NCBI RefSeq assembly: GCF_022179385.1 | Contig: NZ_BPQS01000055.1 | Coordinates: 1-32,820, forward strand | From: Methylobacterium longum | GTDB taxonomy: Bacteria; Pseudomonadota; Alphaproteobacteria; Rhizobiales; Beijerinckiaceae | Direction of reading: 5' to 3' | Length of the DNA: 32,820 nt | Shown here: one piece after another, positions 8,114 to 16,629 of the stretch | Numbering within the stretch: position 1 is the stretch's first letter | Layout of the letters: the number at the start of each line of letters is the position of its first letter | Program-made: the position numbers and the translations under genes | The notes under the pieces: model-generated | Database searches by the model: none | Told to the model about the DNA's origin: nothing | Seen by the model: the letters and a program-made list of their open reading frames with translations, nothing else

Positions 8114-8434
8114 CCGATCACCGAGCCCGTCCCACTGTCGTCGGCCCTGGTCGCGGACCGGGCGCGGACACTCGACTCGACGCGGCGAGTTCGGACGTAA
8201 GTCTAGCGCAAGCTCGCCGGAGCGACCACGGCAAGTCGGGATCGCGGTTATCGGCCCGACGGCCCGCATCCGTGGACGGTCGGCGGCATTACCGGTGCCT
8301 GGGCCCCGACACTCGATACCCCTCGCGCGGGGCGTAGTCCCGGCCCGATGCGTGCGCCCCAGGCCGTGCGTCGGTTGCGGCCTGCGCGCTTCTTGGCGAA
8401 GCTGGCGTCAGCCAGCTCATGGGAAGGGGCCATC
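8114..8434. promoter_or_regulatory. Divergent intergenic region with a leader hairpin
   Basis: This 321-bp gap must hold the promoter of the minus-strand sensor operon and that of the plus-strand DUF4287 gene. I see no coding frame and no convincing -35/-10 pair. ACTCG (8174-8178) and CGAGT (8185-8189) form a short dyad. A perfect 7-bp hairpin, AGCTGGC (8400-8406) and GCCAGCT (8411-8417) with a GTCA loop, lies just before the DUF4287 ribosome site GGAAGGGG and may be a leader structure. Confidence 0.35.
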
Positions 8435-8647
8435 ATGTCTGCCGAACCGGTCAGGGGACCTGCGACGTACTTCCCGTCGATCGAGAAGAAGTACGGGCGT
8501 CCCATCGAAGAATGGCAGCACCTCGTGCAGGAGCGGCTCCCCGCGAAGCACACGGATCTGGTCTCCATGTTGAAGGACGAGCATGGGATGGGTCACGGTC
8601 ACGCCAACGCGATCGTGGCTCATGTCCTGTCGGTGCGGAAGAAGTAG
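8435..8647 (+). CDS. DUF4287 small protein
   Basis: The 70-residue product matches the DUF4287 pattern: a region such as TYFPSIEKKYGRP, the conserved EEWQHLVQ, then helical LVSMLKDEHGMGHGHANAIV and a basic end VRKK. The family is small, cytosolic and uncharacterised; HGMGHGHANA is its signature. The ATG at 8435 is chosen because GGAAGGGG lies 6-13 nt upstream and family homology starts here; the longer frame from 8348 has Arg/Ala-rich, non-coding-like residues. No operon partner is apparent, as the next gene runs the other way. Confidence 0.82.
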   Translation: MSAEPVRGPATYFPSIEKKYGRPIEEWQHLVQERLPAKHTDLVSMLKDEHGMGHGHANAIVAHVLSVRKK

Positions 8648-8774
8648 ACGCGGCGGTCGGCCCGCGCGGCGGTAGCCGCTCCCATTCCCCCGGAACGCGC
8701 ACGTGAGGGCCCGGCATCCGATCAAGGCTGCCAAACTGACCGGTCGGGCACAGGCGGGGCACGAAACGCCGCCG

Positions 8775-10403
8775 TCATTCAGCGGTCGGCCACCGGTAAT
8801 CACGGAACTGATCGCGCAGCGCCGTCTTCTGGATCTTTCCCGTCGCCGTGTGGGGGATCTCCCGCACGAAGACGACATCGTCGGGCAGCCACCACTTGGC
8901 GACGCGCGGGCGCAGGAACGCGAGCAGACCGGCCTTGTCCGGGTTCCGATCCGCCTTCGCCACGATGATGAGCAGTGGGCGCTCGTCCCATTTCGCGTGG
9001 GCGACGCCGATGACCGCCGCCTCCGCCACGTCGGGATGCCCGACCGCGAGGTTCTCCAGCTCGATGGAGGAGATCCACTCGCCGCCGGATTTGATCACGT
9101 CCTTCGCCCGGTCGGTGACCGTCATGTAGCCGTGCGGATCGATGGTGGCGATGTCGCCGGTATCGAAGAAGCCGCGGTCGTCGAGGATCGGGGTGTCGTC
9201 CTGGAAATAGGCGCTCGCCACCGCGGGGCCCGCCACCTTCAGACGGCCGAACGTGCTGCCGTCCCAGGGCTGATCGCGCCCGGCGTCGTCGGTGAGGCGA
9301 AATTCCACGCCGAACGGCGGATAGCCCTGCGTCGCCTTGCGGTCGAGGCGACCTGCGCCGTCGAGATCCGCGACCTCGGGCTTGAGGACGCAGAACGAGC
9401 CGATCGGGCTCATCTCGGTCATGCCCCAGGCATGGATCACGGCGACGTCGTAATCGCGCTCGAAGCGCTCGATCATGGCCGGGGGGCAGGACGAACCACC
9501 GATGAGGACGCGCCGCAGGTGGGTGAGCTTCGCGCCCGTGGCGTCGAGGTGCTGGAGCAGGCCGAGCCAGACCGTCGGCACGGCCGCCGTCACGGTGACG
9601 GCCGTCTCCTCCAGCAAGGCGTGCAGCGAAGCACCGTCGAGGCGTGGGCCCGGCAGCACCAGGGACGCGCCGGCCATCGGGGCCAGGAACGCCAGCGACC
9701 AGCTGTTGGCATGGAACAGCGGCACCACCGGCATCGCCACGTCGCGGCTCTTCAGCCCGAGGTAGTCGGCCCCGTTGTTGACCAGGGCGTGAAGCACGTT
9801 CGAGCGGTGCGAGTACAGGACACCCTTCGGGTTCCCGGTCGTCCCGGAGGTGTAGCACAGGCCGGCTGCCGCCCTCTCGTCGAGCGCCGCCCAGGCGAAG
9901 TCCGCGTCGGCTTCCGCGAGCCAGTCCTCGTAGGCGACGGCGTTGCGCAGGCTCGTCTCCGGCAGATGGGCGGCGTCCGTGAGGAGCACGAAGCGCTCGA
10001 TCGACGGCAGCGACGCGGCCATCCGCTCGACCAGCGGCAGGAAGGTCAGATCGAGCAGGAGGATCCGGTCGTCGGCGTGGTTGATGATGTAGGCGATCTG
10101 CTGTTCGCTCAGACGGGGATTGACCGTGTGGTAGATCGCGCCGACGCCGGTGATCCCGTACCACGCCTCCATGTGCCGCCACGTGTTCCAGGCCAGCGTC
10201 GCCACCCGGTCGCCGACCCCGATACCGTCGCGCTCGAGCCGTTTGGCGAGACGTCGCGCCCGCTCGTGGATCTCCGCATAGGTCGTGCGGTGCATGGGCC
10301 CCTCGACCGAGCGGGAGATCACGGCCCGGTTCGGATGCTGCACGCGGGCGTAGTCGATGATGCGGTGGATGAGCAGGGGCCAGTCCTGCATCAGACCGTT
10401 CAT
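8775..10403 (-). CDS. Acyl-CoA synthetase (AMP-forming, medium/long-chain type)
   Basis: The 542-residue enzyme belongs to the adenylate-forming ligases, which activate a fatty acid with ATP to acyl-AMP and then transfer it to CoA. The P-loop-like motif YTSGTTGNPKGV is at 184-195. HAWGMTEMSPIG, the hinge DRAKDVIKSGGEWISS, and the catalytic lysine (about Lys523) in HTATGKIQKTAL are all present. GAIYHTVNPRLSEQQIAYIINHADD is cut here to name the AlkK/FadD-like hallmark VNPRLSEQQ near 95-103. Length is normal. Start 10403 is preferred over 10418 because GGAGGAC sits 7-13 nt upstream of it, inside the longer version. Chain-length preference cannot be read. It follows the hydrolase gene in the same direction after 276 bp and probably has its own promoter. 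Confidence 0.9.
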   Translation of the reverse strand: MNGLMQDWPLLIHRIIDYARVQHPNRAVISRSVEGPMHRTTYAEIHERARRLAKRLERDGIGVGDRVATLAWNTWRHMEAWYGITGVGAIYHTVNPRLSEQQIAYIINHADDRILLLDLTFLPLVERMAASLPSIERFVLLTDAAHLPETSLRNAVAYEDWLAEADADFAWAALDERAAAGLCYTSGTTGNPKGVLYSHRSNVLHALVNNGADYLGLKSRDVAMPVVPLFHANSWSLAFLAPMAGASLVLPGPRLDGASLHALLEETAVTVTAAVPTVWLGLLQHLDATGAKLTHLRRVLIGGSSCPPAMIERFERDYDVAVIHAWGMTEMSPIGSFCVLKPEVADLDGAGRLDRKATQGYPPFGVEFRLTDDAGRDQPWDGSTFGRLKVAGPAVASAYFQDDTPILDDRGFFDTGDIATIDPHGYMTVTDRAKDVIKSGGEWISSIELENLAVGHPDVAEAAVIGVAHAKWDERPLLIIVAKADRNPDKAGLLAFLRPRVAKWWLPDDVVFVREIPHTATGKIQKTALRDQFRDYRWPTAE

Positions 10404-10679
10404 GGCGTCGTCCTCCATCCGATCCCGCGGGCGCCCGGTCTTCAGGCCGGGTCGCGACCGGGCGCTGAAGCCCGTCGCCGTCGAGCTTAGGCGAAATCCA
10501 GGCGGCGAGGAGGGGCAAATCGTCCGCCGCCGCGACGACGGCCCACCGCAGGATCGAGGCGGGCGTTCGCGTCCGATGCCGAGCGCCGCCCGGTCACGGC
10601 CCCGACGTCCCGCCGGTACCGGACGTGATGCGGCCGCCGCGGGACCGGCGGGATCCGGCGCGGCTCCGAAGCCGGCGGG
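10404..10679. promoter_or_regulatory. Leader of the acyl-CoA synthetase gene with overlapping dyads
   Basis: GCGCCCGGTC (10431-10440) and GACCGGGCGC (10456-10465) are perfect 10-bp arms about 28 nt upstream of the synthetase start. A second pair, CTTCAG (10440-10445) and CTGAAG (10465-10470), overlaps the first. GGTCGCGACC (10450-10459) is itself a palindrome. This could be an operator for a dimeric repressor or alternative leader hairpins. Nothing else is recognisable in the gap. Confidence 0.35.
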
Positions 10680-11549
10680 TCAGCGGGTTCCTTCGAGTAG
10701 CGCCTGCGCGGCGCGGACCAGGATGCCGTCCGGACGGCGAAACCCGTCGAGGATCGAGAAGTGGTCGGCGCCGGGCACAGGCAGGAGGACGCCCGGTGCA
10801 TGGGCCGCGCTGCGCAGGGCGTGCAGATTGCGTGCGTCGTGGACGAGGGCCGCGAGTTCACGGCTCCCGTAAGCCAACGTCATGGGCTTCGGCGTCACGG
10901 GCAGCCGCAAGGGGGAGAGCGTGGCGATCTCGTCATCCGTGAGGCCGAGTTTCTCGTTCAGGTAGGTCTCGCGGATGGGCGCGAGGTCGTAGACGCCGGA
11001 GATCGCCAGCGACGCCGCGACTGCCCGGTGCCCGAGGTGGAGGGCTGCCAGCTGCGCCCCCGCCGACCAGCCGGCCAGAACGCGGGGGCCGCCGATCCCG
11101 TTTGCCGGACCGTGTTCGGCAAGCCAGTGGAGGGCGGTGTCGATCTCGGCGGCGATGTCCGCGAGACTGGCCTCCGGGGCCAAGGTGTAACCCGGCATCG
11201 CCACCGACCAGCCGGCCGCGTTCGGTCCTTCGGCGAGACAGGCGAAATCGGCTTTGGCGTTGCGCTGCCAGTAGCCGCCATGGACGAAGACGAGGCAGGG
11301 GGCCTGGGGGTCGGCTGCCGGATAGAGGTCGAAGGCCGTGCGGGATCCGGCCGCGAAGGGGATATCGAGGCCGACCGGATGCGCCGCCCGGTACGCGGCG
11401 GAGGCGGCGTTGCGGGCCGCGACCTGGGTCGCGCTGTCGGGCACGCCGGCCGTGTTGTCGTAGCAGGCCCCGCGCGACCCCAAGTCCAGGGTGTCCCAGC
11501 GCCGGCGTGGATCGATCGGCGTCGGGTCGTCGAGGACGAAGGCTGGCAT
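10680..11549 (-). CDS. Alpha/beta hydrolase, arylformamidase-like
   Basis: The 289-residue product has the esterase/kynurenine formamidase pattern: oxyanion motif HGGYW (90-94), nucleophile elbow GWSAG with Ser162, and a late catalytic His263 in GADHFSILDGF. Glu231 in YGSREL or a nearby Asp may be the acid. The N-terminal region around SRGACYDNTAGVPD matches the entry loop common in this subfamily. It would hydrolyse N-formylkynurenine or a related ester or amide in the cytosol; no other tryptophan-degradation gene is in the window, so the substrate is open. The ATG at 11549 is chosen over a TTG seven codons upstream (11570). There is no clear operon partner; the acyl-CoA synthetase lies downstream on the same strand. 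Confidence 0.82.
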   Translation of the reverse strand: MPAFVLDDPTPIDPRRRWDTLDLGSRGACYDNTAGVPDSATQVAARNAASAAYRAAHPVGLDIPFAAGSRTAFDLYPAADPQAPCLVFVHGGYWQRNAKADFACLAEGPNAAGWSVAMPGYTLAPEASLADIAAEIDTALHWLAEHGPANGIGGPRVLAGWSAGAQLAALHLGHRAVAASLAISGVYDLAPIRETYLNEKLGLTDDEIATLSPLRLPVTPKPMTLAYGSRELAALVHDARNLHALRSAAHAPGVLLPVPGADHFSILDGFRRPDGILVRAAQALLEGTR

Positions 11550-12135
11550 AGGAAGGCCCCCACGCCGCAATCATCCGCGGCACAATCGGCGAGGCAGCCT
11601 CGCGGCCCGTCCTCGCTGAGGGTCGGGTATGCCAGCTGAAACGGCGTCTGTGGAGGCCCGCCAGGCCGTTCGGTTGTGGGGCTTGGCTCGAAGCGGCCAC
11701 AGCCTAGCGTGTCGGATGCGGACGCGTCGGCCTATCCGACCGTCGGCGACGCATTGGTCGAATCTCGGCCGAACTGAGGGCGTGTGCCCATTGCCGGCAC
11801 ACTTGGCGACAATCCGGTCGCGATCAGCGCCGTCGCGGGGCCCGGACGTCCCTTCGCCGAGGCTCTTCCTCCGCCGCCCTGACGAGCGATGGCATAGGCC
11901 GGCCACGGATGCTGTGACGTCGGGATCTATCAGGTGGCGGGGCTGGATTAACACGAGGGCCGGCCGCCAACACTCCTCGGTGAGCGCAGTATCTGAAGCC
12001 AGAAGTACCATGCCCCTGTGGAGCATTCCGGTGATACGGCTTGTTAAATACTGAGCTGACGCCTGACCGCAGTGAAATCCCCTCATCCACGCGGCGGAAT
12101 CGGCACGTCGAGCGCCTGCCGGCGTCGCCCGTGCG
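11550..12135. other. Gene-free stretch
   Basis: Frames here on both strands are Arg/Pro-rich, lack ribosome sites and match nothing I recognise. Base composition is less GC-rich near 11990-12060. The region lies between the hydrolase promoter and an IS3-type relic and is best read as decayed or non-coding DNA. Confidence 0.5.
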
Positions 12136-12363
12136 CTACTCGTTTCCCGATACGATCTCCGCCAGCACCTGCTTGTCCAAGCGGCGACGAGTCACGAGCC
12201 AGTGCAATGGGGCGTTCTTGCGCTCCACGTCCTTCATCGTCCGTGGATGATCGACCTGCAGGTCGCCGAACGCCTCGTGCCCCGTGCCGGCTGCACCGCG
12301 ATCTGCCGCAGCCTCAACACGGCCTGCTCCCCGCTCGTTCGACGACCTCGCTTCATGCCGCAT
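12136..12363 (-). pseudogene. IS3-family transposase OrfA relic, frameshifted and internally deleted
   Basis: Read on the minus strand, one frame from ATG 12356 gives MKRGRRTSGEQAVLRLRQIA, matching the N-terminal start of IS3 OrfA proteins of the R-K/R-H/F-x-E-E/Q-I-x-x-K-L-R type. A different frame ending at 12136 gives FGDLQVDHPRTMKDVERKN and LDKQVLAEIVSGNE. These align with the family's YGGL-x-VDQ-x-KRLKELE-x-EN and LDKLIL-x-EAA-x-GN end. The helix-turn-helix segment between them (TYYRW in intact copies) is missing, and the two halves are out of frame, so the gene is dead. No orfB, terminal repeats or target duplication can be seen. It marks an old insertion next to the DAB operon. Identification is from memory of the family. 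Confidence 0.6.
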
Positions 12364-12553
12364 TCCTTCGGTCCTGGCTGATTCCCTCGATCAGCACGGC
12401 CCGAAGCAGCCGGTCAGGTCACGCCGAGCAGCGGATGGCGATCCGCCATATGGATCTATTTTCTAGAACGATTTGCAACAAACAATATATTTTTCGTAAT
12501 CCACGGCCCTGTGTATCGATCCTCCCAGCTCCGGCAGTTTCCAGGAGGATCAT
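12364..12553 (+). promoter_or_regulatory. AT-rich upstream region and strong ribosome site of dabB
   Basis: About 12448-12500 is markedly AT-rich against a GC-rich background and includes TTGCAACAAACAATATAT (12473-12490), a plausible promoter or activator-binding zone. A small hairpin, GCGGAT and ATCCGC (12431-12446), precedes it. AGGAGG at 12543-12548 is a near-perfect Shine-Dalgarno five bases before the dabB ATG. No exact -35/-10 pair is claimed. Confidence 0.4.
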
Positions 12554-14113
12554 ATGCTCATCTTTGACTTGCCGCTGTTGGCGCCTGTGGCGCTGCTCGC
12601 AGGCGCGGCCGCCGGCTTCTCAAAACCGGGACGACGCCCGGGAGCCATCCTCGCACTCACCGAGAGGCTTGCACTCGCCGCGCTCACGGTCGCCCTCGTC
12701 TGCGCCGCCACACTGGTGATGTCGGGTCCGGGAAACGGCTCGCGCATCGGCCTTTCCGGGGTGGCGTTGTCCGCACGCGTGGACGCGGTCAGCATCACCA
12801 TGCTGGTCCTCGTCACGTTCATCGGCTGGATCGTACTCCGCTACGCATCGACCTACCTCGACGGCGAGGACCGGCAGGGTTCCTTCACCGGTTGGCTCTG
12901 CCTCACGCTCGCGGCGGTGCTGCTCCTCGTCACGGCCGGCAACCTGTTCCAGCTCGCCGCATCCTGGATCGCCACCAGCCTGTTCCTCCATCGACTGCTG
13001 GTTTTCTACCGCGAGCGTCCCGGCGCGCGCCGCGCCGCGCGCAAGAAATTCATCACCGCCCGGCTCAGTGACGGCGCCTTGATCGTCGCCGCCGTGCTGC
13101 TGGGCACGGCTTACGGCACGGCCGACATCGGACAGATCCTGAGTGCGGCCCGCGACGGTGACGGTGGAAGTCTCGCCGTGGCGGCGGCCGGCCTGCTCGC
13201 GGTTGCCGCCCTGCTCAAGTCCGCGCAGTTCCCGACGCATGGCTGGCTCACCGAGGTGATGGAAACCCCGACACCGGTCTCCGCTCTGCTGCACGCGGGC
13301 GTGGTCAACGCGGGCGGCTTCCTGCTCATCCGGTTTGCGGACGTCCTTTTGCTGGCGCCCGGCGTGCTCGCGGGTCTGGTCGCCCTCGGCGGCTTCACCG
13401 CCCTGCTCGGAAGCATGGTGATGCTGACCCAGTCCTCCGTGAAGACCTCGCTGGCGTGGTCGACGGTGGCGCAGATGGGCTTCATGACCTTCGAGTGTGG
13501 GCTGGCCCTGTTCCCGCTCGCGCTGCTGCACATCGTGGCCCACTCGCTCTACAAGGCCCACGCGTTCCTGGCCTCGGGCGGCGCGGTCGAAGCCGTCACG
13601 GCGGCCCGGCGTCCGGGGCCGGTGGCCATACCCGGGGCGGCCGCCGTCGGGCGCGCCTTCCTCTGCGCCCTCACCATCTTCGCCGTCGTCGGCCTCGCTT
13701 TCGGGCTGCCGCACGAGTCCCCCCAGGCTTTCGCCCTCGGCGCCATCCTGATCTTCGGCGTCGCCTACATGCTCGCCCAGGGCTTCGCCGACGCTGCCCC
13801 TCGCGCGCTGACGTGGCGTACCGCGGCTTACGCGGTCGCGACCTCCATTGGCTACTTCGCCCTTCAGGCAGCCGCCATCCATCTCACGGCGGGCGCGCTG
13901 CCGCCCACACCCGCGCCCGGGCCGCTGGAATGGGCCCTGATCATGCTGGCCCTGCTCACCTTCGGCCTCGTCGCGGTCCTGCAGGCGATGTTCCCGCTCT
14001 GGGCCTATCACCCCGCCGCCGCCGGCCTGCGGGTCCACCTCGCCAACGGCCTCTACGCCAACGCGGCCTTCGACCGGCTGGTCGGCGGCTGGTCCCTGCG
14101 CCCCGCTTCGTGA
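12554..14113 (+). CDS. dabB: DabB, membrane subunit of inorganic-carbon accumulation system
   Basis: The 519-residue protein is almost wholly hydrophobic, with roughly 13-14 membrane segments, and belongs to the proton-conducting NuoL/MrpA-like family. Recognisable elements are the TM-helix 7/8 block LLKSAQFPTHGWLTEVMETP and TPVSALLHAGVVNAGGF (about residues 220-258), SSVKTSLAWSTVAQMGFM, and HIVAHSLYKAHAFL with its channel Lys and His. In characterised DAB systems DabB couples the cation gradient to the hydration of CO2 by DabA, trapping bicarbonate in the cell. Being next to a DUF2309 gene (19 nt downstream) separates it from respiratory complex I subunits; no nuo genes are here. The start has AGGAGG at ideal spacing. 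Length is normal for DabB. Confidence 0.9.
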   Translation: MLIFDLPLLAPVALLAGAAAGFSKPGRRPGAILALTERLALAALTVALVCAATLVMSGPGNGSRIGLSGVALSARVDAVSITMLVLVTFIGWIVLRYASTYLDGEDRQGSFTGWLCLTLAAVLLLVTAGNLFQLAASWIATSLFLHRLLVFYRERPGARRAARKKFITARLSDGALIVAAVLLGTAYGTADIGQILSAARDGDGGSLAVAAAGLLAVAALLKSAQFPTHGWLTEVMETPTPVSALLHAGVVNAGGFLLIRFADVLLLAPGVLAGLVALGGFTALLGSMVMLTQSSVKTSLAWSTVAQMGFMTFECGLALFPLALLHIVAHSLYKAHAFLASGGAVEAVTAARRPGPVAIPGAAAVGRAFLCALTIFAVVGLAFGLPHESPQAFALGAILIFGVAYMLAQGFADAAPRALTWRTAAYAVATSIGYFALQAAAIHLTAGALPPTPAPGPLEWALIMLALLTFGLVAVLQAMFPLWAYHPAAAGLRVHLANGLYANAAFDRLVGGWSLRPAS

Positions 14114-14132
14114 CCGCTTCGGAGATGCCACG

Positions 14133-16559
14133 ATGATCGAGATCGTCCATTCCCTCCCCACCTCCCACGAGCGCGTGAAGGTCGCGGCCGATTCCGCGGG
14201 TCGACAGATTCCACCGCTCTGGCCGCTGAATTCCAGCGTCGCCGTCAATCCGTTCCTCGGATCCACCGGCGAGCCGCTCTGGGCCGCTGCGGCGCAGCTG
14301 GCCCGGGCGCGCGGCGTCGCGGTCACGATGCCGCGCGGCTGGTACCGCGACAGGGTGGCCTCCGGATCGATCACCGACGAGGATCTCCGGGATGCCTTGG
14401 CGGACGCGCCCGCAGGACTGCGGCCGGCCGACCTCGCCGCGCTGAAGGCGGCTTCGGAGTCGGAGGCGCCCCCGGTCAGAGCCGTGCCGACCGTGGCCTC
14501 CCTGTGTGCGGAGGCCTCCGGAATCGATTGGCCGGGCCTGATCGCCGACCGGTTCACCGCTTGGGCGGCGGGCTACTTCGACGAGGGGCAAGCCCTCTGG
14601 GCCGCACCGTCCGGCGGGGGCGCCCTCGCGCTCTGGCGGTCGTGGGCGGTCCACGACCTGACCCCGGAGATCGCCGGGCTGAACGGGTTCGCGCGCCACG
14701 TCTCGGACGTGCCCGACGGAACGCTGCCCGCCCTCGCGCGGGCGACGGCCCGGCTCGGTCTCAGCCCGGAGGCCCTCGCGAGCTACTTCCACCAGATGCT
14801 GCTGTCGCTCGGCGGATGGGCCCAGTATGCCCGCTACCGGGCGTGGCAATCGGAGCTCGCCGGCGGATCCGACGGGATGCTGAGGGACCTGCTGGCCATC
14901 CAGGTGATCTGGGAGGAGGCGCTGTTCGCCCGCTACGCGGGGCGGATCGGCGGCGCCTGGGCGGCCGCGGCGGCCGAGCATGCGACTCCCGCCCGGCCGA
15001 CGCGTGACCAAGTCGTCGATAGCGTCCTGCAGGACGCCGCGGAGCGCGCCGCGCAGCGCGCGCTTGCCGCTTGTCTCGCCGACGCTTCACCGGCACCCGC
15101 GGGCGGACGCCCGATCCTGCAGGCCGCGTTCTGCATCGATGTGCGCTCGGAGGTTTTTCGTCGGGCCCTGGAGGGGCTGGAACCCCGGATCCGTACCCTT
15201 GGCTTCGCGGGTTTCTTCGGCCTGCCGACCGCGCATCGCGGGTTCGCCTCGGACATCGAGGAGCGGCGGCTGCCGGTTCTCCTGAATCCGAGCCTGCATA
15301 CCTGCTCCGGCGGTCCCGGCGTCGCGCGCGCGGATCAGGCCGCGAGGGTCGCCGCGCGTGCCCAGCGGGCCTGGGGCCGTTTCCGGCAGGCGGCGGTGTC
15401 CTCCTTCGCCTTCGTCGAGGCGGCCGGACTCCTCTATCTCGGCACGCTCGTAACCGACTCGCTGGGCCTGACCCGAAGGCCGGCAGGCGGCGAGCCCGCA
15501 CCGCGACTCGACCCCGCGCTCGACCTCCCGTCCCGGGTCACGATCGCGGCGAACGTTCTGCGCGCGATGTCGCTGACCACGGATTATGCCCCCGTGGTGC
15601 TGCTCGTCGGCCATGGGGCGAACGTGGTCAACAATCCCCATGCCAGCGCACTGCATTGCGGGGCCTGCGGGGGATATTCGGGTGAGGTGAATGCCCGGCT
15701 GCTGGCGCGGCTTCTCAACGAAGCGGAGGTGCGGATCGCGCTCCGAGAAGGCGGTTTGGACGTGCCGGTCGATACGGTCTTCGTCGCGGCCCTCCACGAC
15801 ACGACGACGGACGACATCACGCTTTACGCCGCGGATCTCCCGCGGACGAGCGCGTCGGGGGACCTGGATCGTGTGAGGGCTTGGCTCGCTGCGGCGGGCG
15901 TGATCGCCCGCGGGGAACGGGCGCTGCGCCTGCCCCGCACCGCGGACGGCCGGTCCGTCGCGCGTCGGAGCCGCGACTGGGCTGAGACGCGCCCCGAATG
16001 GGGGCTGGCCGGGTGCAGCGCGTTCATCGCCGCGCCGCGTCACCGCACGGCGGGCGGGTCGCTCGGCGGCCGCGCCTTCCTGCACGAATACGATTGGCGA
16101 CAGGACACCGGCTTCGGCATCCTTGAGCTGATCCTCACCGCGCCGGTGGTGGTGGCGAGCTGGATCAGCCTCCAATACTACGGCTCGACCGTCGCGCCGG
16201 ATCTGTTCGGATGTGGCAACAAGCTTTTGCACAACGTCACGGGCGGCATCGGTGTCCTGGAGGGGAACAGCGGTCCCCTGCGCGGCGGCCTCGCGCGACA
16301 GGCGGTGCACGACGGCGAAGGCTACGTTCACGAACCCCTGCGGTTGACGGTGTGCATCGAGGCGCCGCGCGAGGCGATCGCCGACATCCTGCATCGCCAC
16401 GCGGAGGTGCGCGCCCTGTTCGACAATCGCTGGCTCCACCTGTTCGCCCTCGACGAGAATGGCCGGATGGCGTGGCGCTACGTCGGCGACCTGCGCTGGA
16501 CCGGCGTCTCCGGAACGCCCGCTGTCGCGTCGGGCTCGGCGCTGAGAGCTGCGGGGTGA
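14133..16559 (+). CDS. dabA: DabA (DUF2309), zinc-dependent CO2-hydrating subunit
   Basis: The 808-residue cytoplasmic protein carries the DabA landmarks. N-terminal IPPLWPLNSSVAVNPFLG opens the family domain. The beta-carbonic-anhydrase-like zinc site has all four ligand positions: Cys334 and Asp336 in FCIDVRSE, His494 in VGHGANVVNNPHASALHCG, and Cys509 in the same segment, with CGACGGYSGEVNAR after it. In the family these bind zinc and convert CO2 to bicarbonate, energised by DabB. The spacing between His and Cys (15) agrees with characterised DabA. Length is typical. It forms an operon with dabB. In this likely methylotroph, bicarbonate would feed PEP carboxylase and similar carboxylases; that role is inferred from the presumed taxonomy. 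Confidence 0.93.
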   Translation: MIEIVHSLPTSHERVKVAADSAGRQIPPLWPLNSSVAVNPFLGSTGEPLWAAAAQLARARGVAVTMPRGWYRDRVASGSITDEDLRDALADAPAGLRPADLAALKAASESEAPPVRAVPTVASLCAEASGIDWPGLIADRFTAWAAGYFDEGQALWAAPSGGGALALWRSWAVHDLTPEIAGLNGFARHVSDVPDGTLPALARATARLGLSPEALASYFHQMLLSLGGWAQYARYRAWQSELAGGSDGMLRDLLAIQVIWEEALFARYAGRIGGAWAAAAAEHATPARPTRDQVVDSVLQDAAERAAQRALAACLADASPAPAGGRPILQAAFCIDVRSEVFRRALEGLEPRIRTLGFAGFFGLPTAHRGFASDIEERRLPVLLNPSLHTCSGGPGVARADQAARVAARAQRAWGRFRQAAVSSFAFVEAAGLLYLGTLVTDSLGLTRRPAGGEPAPRLDPALDLPSRVTIAANVLRAMSLTTDYAPVVLLVGHGANVVNNPHASALHCGACGGYSGEVNARLLARLLNEAEVRIALREGGLDVPVDTVFVAALHDTTTDDITLYAADLPRTSASGDLDRVRAWLAAAGVIARGERALRLPRTADGRSVARRSRDWAETRPEWGLAGCSAFIAAPRHRTAGGSLGGRAFLHEYDWRQDTGFGILELILTAPVVVASWISLQYYGSTVAPDLFGCGNKLLHNVTGGIGVLEGNSGPLRGGLARQAVHDGEGYVHEPLRLTVCIEAPREAIADILHRHAEVRALFDNRWLHLFALDENGRMAWRYVGDLRWTGVSGTPAVASGSALRAAG

Positions 16560-16573
16560 AGCCCGGGCACGCC

Positions 16574-16629
16574 CCCGCGGCGCCCGACTCCGGATCGCCG
16601 CCAGCTCACCCGGCGTCGGGCGCCGCGGG
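16574..16629. terminator. Inverted repeat at the dabA / LysR convergent junction
   Basis: Perfect 14-bp arms at 16574-16587 and 16616-16629 (CCCGCGGCGCCCGA and its complement) flank a 28-nt loop. The right arm lies in the last codons of the LysR gene. Its position between convergent genes suggests a shared terminator, although the loop is long and no T tract follows. Confidence 0.45.

Noticed and set aside
8703..10490. 595-residue plus-strand frame opposite the acyl-CoA synthetase
   Set aside because: No domain, and a composition typical of antisense shadow (His/Arg/Gly/Val). The minus-strand frame has all ligase motifs.
11571..12086. 171-residue minus-strand frame in the gap left of the IS relic
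   Set aside because: Arg-rich, no start signal and no recognisable motif; treated as non-coding.
12620..14557. 645-residue minus-strand frame opposite dabB
   Set aside because: It spans the dabB-dabA junction, lacks motifs and is Gly/Arg/Glu-rich; an antisense artefact.
15087..16439. 450-residue minus-strand frame opposite dabA
   Set aside because: No family pattern. dabA carries complete zinc-site motifs on the other strand.
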